From NCBI RefSeq assembly GCF_020379485.1, contig NC_063452.1, positions 11,821,065 to 11,885,064 on the forward strand: a stretch of DNA of 64,000 nt. The letters run 5' to 3'. A model generated the notes under the pieces. That model was not told the DNA's origin. It did not search any database and worked only from the letters and a program-made list of their open reading frames with translations. Each line of letters starts with the position of its first letter. Position 1 is the first letter of the stretch. The DNA comes from Brassica napus (Eukaryota > Streptophyta > Magnoliopsida > Brassicales > Brassicaceae). Below are positions 60,042 to 64,000 of this stretch, in pieces. Made by a program: the position numbers and the translations under genes.

Positions 60042-61419
60042 TCAGTTGTTGTCCTCACCACGTCCGAATTTACGCCATACATGTTCAACCAAATCAGCTT
60101 TCAGTTGTTGATGCATTTGTTTATCACGAATTCTAGTTCGAGCAGCCATCATATTGCCGATATTTGTAGGGATATCTGTAGAGAACGTGAGATCCACATG
60201 TGAACTTCCGGTGTCTTCTCCTGGTTGGAACTCTGAAACATCATATTGAGTGTATCCATCTCGTTCGTCTTCTACTATCATGTTATGGAGTATGATACAT
60301 GCTCTCATAATCTTCCCAATTTTGACTTTATCCCAAAAAAGTACTGGATTTTTAACAATGGCAAAGCGAGCTTGCAAGACTCCAAAAGCACGTTCGACAT
60401 CTTTTCGGACAGCTTCTTGACGTTGCGCAAATAAAACCACTTTCGGCCCTTGTGGTATTGAAATTGATTGGATAAAAGTTGCCCATTTCGGATAAATACC
60501 GTCGGTGAGATAGTAAGCCATATGATACTCTCTTCCATTGACAGAGAAGGTGACTTGCGGAGCTTGACCTTTTATTATGTCATCAAAAACAGTTGAGCGA
60601 TCAAGAACATTGATATCATTCAAGGTACCTGGAGGTCCAAAAAATGCATGCCATATCCATAGATCATACGATGCAACCGCCTCTAAAACGATTATGGGTT
60701 TTCCCGAACCCCGTGAATATTGACATTTCCAAGCGGTGGGACAATTCTTCCACTCCCAATGCATACAATCGATGCTTCCTATCATCCCGGGAAATCCACG
60801 ATGCTCACCAATATGAAGTAGACGTTGAAGATCAGCCGGTGTTGGTCTTCTTAGGTACTGATCGCCGAATAAATATATTATTCCATCCAAAAAAATTTCC
60901 AAACATGACCGAGTTGTAGATGAACCGAGTCTGAGGTATTCGTCAACCGTATCAGCCGCAGTACCATATGCCAAACAACGAATGGCAGCAGTACACTTTT
61001 GAAGAGGAGAGAGACTAAGCCTTCCGAGAGCATCTTTCTTTTGTCGAAAGAATTCAACTTCATTGGAGAGTCGATCAACAATATGCATGAACAATGGCTT
61101 GTTCATCCTAAAACGTCGTTGGAATAGATTATCAGGATATGTTGGAGTTTCACTGAAATAATCATTCCATAAACGTATATCGCCTTCTTCACGATTTCTT
61201 TCGATGTAAGCTCGTTTTCTTTCTTTTTTTCTTTTCTTCTTCATGATTACCATAATTAATGGTAAAATTCTCGAAACTTTGCTCAAAATGTTGATCAAAA
61301 TTTTGATCGAAATGTTGATCAAAATTTTGATCGAAATGTTGATCAAAATATTGATCAATTTTTTCGTCCAATTTTTCATCGTCCAATCCCTCGAAAGGAT
61401 TTTGTGAAGAAGATGCCAT
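60042..61419 (-). pseudogene. PIF/Harbinger transposase (DDE_Tnp_4), one frameshift
   Basis: The likely start is the ATG at 61419 (MASSSQNPFEG), followed by an acidic repeat (FDQHFDQNFDQ, DNA repeat 61280-61355). Near a T-rich run at about 61215-61228 the frame changes; from there the protein is open to 60042. The core shows YLRLGSSTTRSCLE, the catalytic acids in GSIDCMHWEW, LTDGIYP and VERAFGVLQ, then ILHNMIVEDER. This enzyme cuts and pastes Harbinger ends together with the Myb-like partner. The frameshift may be the only lesion; the 445-residue open frame still contains the whole catalytic domain. Confidence 0.88.
61280..61356. repeat. Short tandem repeat in the transposase N-terminus
   Basis: Units of 24 bp containing TTGATC(A/G)AAATTTTGATC, about three copies, encoding alternating FDQH/FDQN. 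Confidence 0.85.
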
Positions 61420-61845
61420 ATGGAAAGAGAATTTTTTTTTTTTTTTGTGAAACGTTTGGAACAAGAATTGTTTGAAATGAGAATAGAGAAAGGGAGAACA
61501 AGCGTAATTTGAAAAATGTGACGGATTCAAACTGAGAATATAAAAAAGGAGAGAAGAAGAGTTTGTGTTTCTTAAATGAGAGAAGCAGAGTTGTGTTTCT
61601 TGAATGAGAGAATACGAGTTGTGTTTCTTGAATGAGAGAAGAAGAGTTGTGTTGTAGAATGAGAATTAGTTCTTAATTTATAGAACAAGAGAACCAAAAG
61701 TACAAGACTACCATACCAATAATACAAAACTATCAACTCTCGTGACTACACAAACATACAAAATGCATGACTACAAAATAATCCAAGAGTCTCGTGACTG
61801 GTGACTACACAAACATACAAAATGCATGACATACAATCCTCATGA

Positions 61846-62277
61846 CTACACATCATACATGAGTCTTGTGACCTGCAAGAACCAAAATACAACATACAGG
61901 AGCCTGTCCGTGACCTTCCTCTTCTTACCATCACCCTTAGAAGATTGGCCTACTTCTAGCTTGATTCCCGAGTTCAGTACCTTGAACTTCTCCTCTCTCA
62001 GCTTCTTCTCTTCCTGTTCCATCCTTTTCAGCATCCTTCTGAACTCAGGTTCGATGTCCTCAACTGATTCCTCCACCCTAATCAAGTACCCCATGTTTCT
62101 CCTGTATTCTTCAAAGCTCAACTCCACCATATCTTCTTCTTCTTCATCTGATATCTCCACCATTTCAACTTCAGTTGGTGTGATATCTGCAACATCATCA
62201 TCTGTATCTTCTTGTGGGAGAGGCGGTATGATTCCTCTTGCTGAGAGGCCACAAACAATCGGTTTTCTTGCTTCCAT
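61846..62277 (-). CDS. Unknown acidic protein inside the Harbinger element
   Basis: The 143-codon frame starts MEARKPIVCGLSARGIIPPL. It has an acidic patch (SDEEEEDMVELSFEEY), a predicted coiled coil (EFRRMLKRMEQEEKKLREEK) and a basic GDGKKRKVTD that could be a nuclear signal, then an unrelated-looking tail. A TTTTCAG acceptor-like site lies about 20 bp before the ATG, so it may be a downstream exon. It lies between the Myb-like and transposase genes on the same strand. I do not recognise it. Composition and start look like a real protein rather than a shadow. Confidence 0.45.
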   Translation of the reverse strand: MEARKPIVCGLSARGIIPPLPQEDTDDDVADITPTEVEMVEISDEEEEDMVELSFEEYRRNMGYLIRVEESVEDIEPEFRRMLKRMEQEEKKLREEKFKVLNSGIKLEVGQSSKGDGKKRKVTDRLLYVVFWFLQVTRLMYDV

Positions 62278-62469
62278 TTCGGTTTCTGTTCCCCTGAAAA
62301 GCTAAAAAGTAAAACCATCAACTTATATTTAAAAGACTGATAACATTGATCACAAAGATTATTATATTACACATCAACTTATATTTCTAAGCAAGATTGA
62401 TAACATTTATCACAAAGACTACTAATTGACTAACATTGATTTACTTATATTCTAAAGGATTACATTGAC

Positions 62470-63012
62470 AACATTTCAGTAATCAGTTTGTTCTTAAGCG
62501 CAACTTCTAATTCACTAAGTGGCTCTGTTTTTGCAAGCAAACTGTCAAGCAGTTTGGTCTTGCTAAGATTATCCTTCATAATTAATTCCTTCGCCTTTAT
62601 CTCTCACATTTGCCGCAACTCTTGCAGATTCTTCCCTTCTTCTCCCACTGGCCTTTTAGCCTTCGCCTTTGCTGCCTTAACACCCATAGGCCTAGCCATT
62701 GGTTCATCCTCTCCATTGACACTGGGCATAGATGCTGATGACCGAAAAGATTGTTCTTCCCCCACCCTCTTTTTTTTTGAACCAGAGCTTTGTTAACTAC
62801 TTCCATAAGTCCCACACCATTTCTGATCATTCCTAAGCTCCCTTCAGGCATGCTCCAACGAGAACTTCACCTTGTAATAAAGAAAATTTCATGTGCAGCC
62901 TTCAGAACATCATCTTCACTCTGGCCACTGGTCCTCTGTTTTGTTGCAGCGTCATGTGAACCCACGAACTTACAGACACCCTCATTTATCTTCCCCCACC
63001 TTTGCTTACAGT
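62470..63012 (-). pseudogene. Harbinger Myb-like / NAM-associated protein, truncated
   Basis: The minus frame holds CKQRWGKINEGVCKFVGS and SGQSEDDVLKAAHEIFF, the characteristic Myb/SANT C-terminal half found in Harbinger ORF1 proteins. In other frames follow LRNDQKWCDL, ARPMGVKAAKAKAKRP and LAKTEPLSELE, the NAM-associated region. Several frame changes break it. The N-terminal half is missing because the CATTACAAGAAA terminus starts at 63013, just upstream of the CKQRWG codons. ORF1 normally helps the transposase bind element ends. Confidence 0.7.
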
Positions 63013-64000
63013 CATTACAAGAAATATCGGCATTAATAGCGTCGAGAATGTGCAACCATATCGTTTTCGTAGCGTTTCGAAGAACGCCGTGACAGCCGCA
63101 GCTATGGTAGATCCTTCCTCTATCGTAGCGTATTTTCGTGTGCTATAAAAAATAAAGATGCTATAGCGTTTACCCAGTACTATATTAAACTATTTTAATA
63201 GCACTTTGTTTTAGCTAGGACATTATTTTCTATCGCGTTTTTATTTTGCCATGGCATAATTTATATTGACATATTTTCAATGCTATGAAAATTAAAATCG
63301 TTTGCTGAAAATTAAAAAAAATAAAATTGATTATTATTATTATTATTATTATTAAATATTAAATTTTGGTTTACAACTGATTTCGATATATAAATTAAAC
63401 CGGTTTGCAAATGATTTCGGTTGATATTAAAAATTTGGTTTACACCTGATTTCGGTTTACAAATTAAACCAGAAGATTACAAATGTTTTCAGTTTATAAA
63501 TTAAACCAGTTTACATACAAACCGGGTTTAAAACTAATTAACTAACCAAAACATAATTAAGCTTAACCTAAACATAAGCCGCCGCTACCAGAGCGTCCGC
63601 CTCCAGCCTCCGCATGCAGCGCCTCCAGCCTCTAGAGCATCCGCCTCAAGCCTTTGTTCTCTTACTCCAGCCTCCACAACCTCTATTCGCTTACGCCAGT
63701 CGCATACCTCCTCTGGTTCTTCTTCACACGTTCAATTCTTCTACCTTCACCAAAATTAAAACCACACATAAGAGAGATGATGAGATAGTAGTTATTTGTA
63801 GCTCTAAAAAGGAGGAGGGGATTCATTACCATTGACATAGCCAGTATGGAGATGGAGAGACATGGAGCCGTGGGAGAGAGAAAGAGGGAGTCGGAGAAGA
63901 TGGACGTAGGAGCAACACGCTTCTCTTGCCTCAACTTAGTAAAGTCTGCTTTGTTAAGCTTAGTGAAACCCCTAAACAAAAGCCACAAAATTCATGAGTT
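63013..64000 (+). mobile_element. CACTA-like element, left end (runs off the window)
   Basis: The terminus CATTACAAGAAATATCGGC is one base from the CACTA end at 54300. It is followed by TAGCGT subterminal motifs (63040-63170) and then by degenerate repeats of GGTTTACAA.TGATTTCGGT (63365-63520), an (ATT)n tract at 63330 and a CCGCCTCCAGCCTC-rich patch (63590-63680). No transposase is seen and the other end is outside the window. Confidence 0.65.

Larger units (their letters stand above)
59751..63012 (-). mobile_element. PIF/Harbinger DNA transposon, truncated
   Basis: The two Harbinger proteins are both on the minus strand: a Myb-like/NAM-associated protein (from 63012) and a DDE transposase (61419-60042), with an unknown acidic frame between. 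The left end may be GAGCATGTTTAACCC at about 59752, typical of Harbinger termini. The right end is lost because a CACTA-like element begins inside the Myb-like frame at 63013. Confidence 0.65.

Overview
This is a plant nuclear window and looks like Brassicaceae (Brassica or a near relative). The coding sequences are split by GT-AG introns. The intact host genes match, from memory, neighbours on Arabidopsis thaliana chromosome 1: an LHW-type bHLH (bHLH157 region, near At1g64625) and an early nodulin-like phytocyanin (ENODL8, near At1g64640). The kinase gene I remember between them (WNK10) is not seen. Most of the window is AT-rich transposon-derived DNA.

Layout. 1-12 kb: the 3' part of a Helitron with a helicase remnant, two pogo/Emigrant-type MITEs, hAT-type elements, a SINE-like fragment and a minus-strand Helitron (9695-11981) with a 740-bp internal duplication. 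12.4-19.6 kb: a Ty1/copia element with both LTRs, a 5-bp target duplication, an 865-codon gag-protease-integrase frame and a broken RT/RNase H. 20-27.3 kb: a SINE, three Helitrons, a broken glycine-rich gene and a hAT-type element. 27.5-33.7 kb: a younger Ty1/copia element with near-identical LTRs, one frameshift each in gag and pol, and an extra 55-codon membrane-type ORF before gag. 34-36.6 kb: a Harbinger relic, a long-TIR element carrying telomere-like repeats and another hAT-type element.

37.1-40.2 kb: the eight-exon bHLH gene, with a hAT-type element in intron 7. 42.6-48.7 kb: what I read as one 6-kb minus-strand Helitron carrying intron-containing fragments of several host genes, including a dead DHHC S-acyltransferase. 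49.2-52.4 kb: two virtually identical phytocyanin genes, separated by a LINE insertion with a 5' inversion and by a Helitron relic that replaces the promoter of copy 1. 54.3-57.1 kb: a non-autonomous CACTA element. 57.3-58.0 kb: an ABCC transporter pseudogene. 58.2-58.8 kb: a TRIM. 59.7-63.0 kb: a PIF/Harbinger element (transposase plus Myb-like protein), cut at 63013 by a second CACTA-like end that runs out of the window.

The only host genes that look functional are the bHLH factor and the two phytocyanins. The main interest is how the mobile elements are built and nested: gene capture by a Helitron, a recurrent hAT-like family proved by 8-bp target duplications, twin-primed LINE insertion, apparent gene conversion between the phytocyanin copies, and an unexplained small ORF in a copia leader. 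All family names come from recognition of motifs, not from searches.
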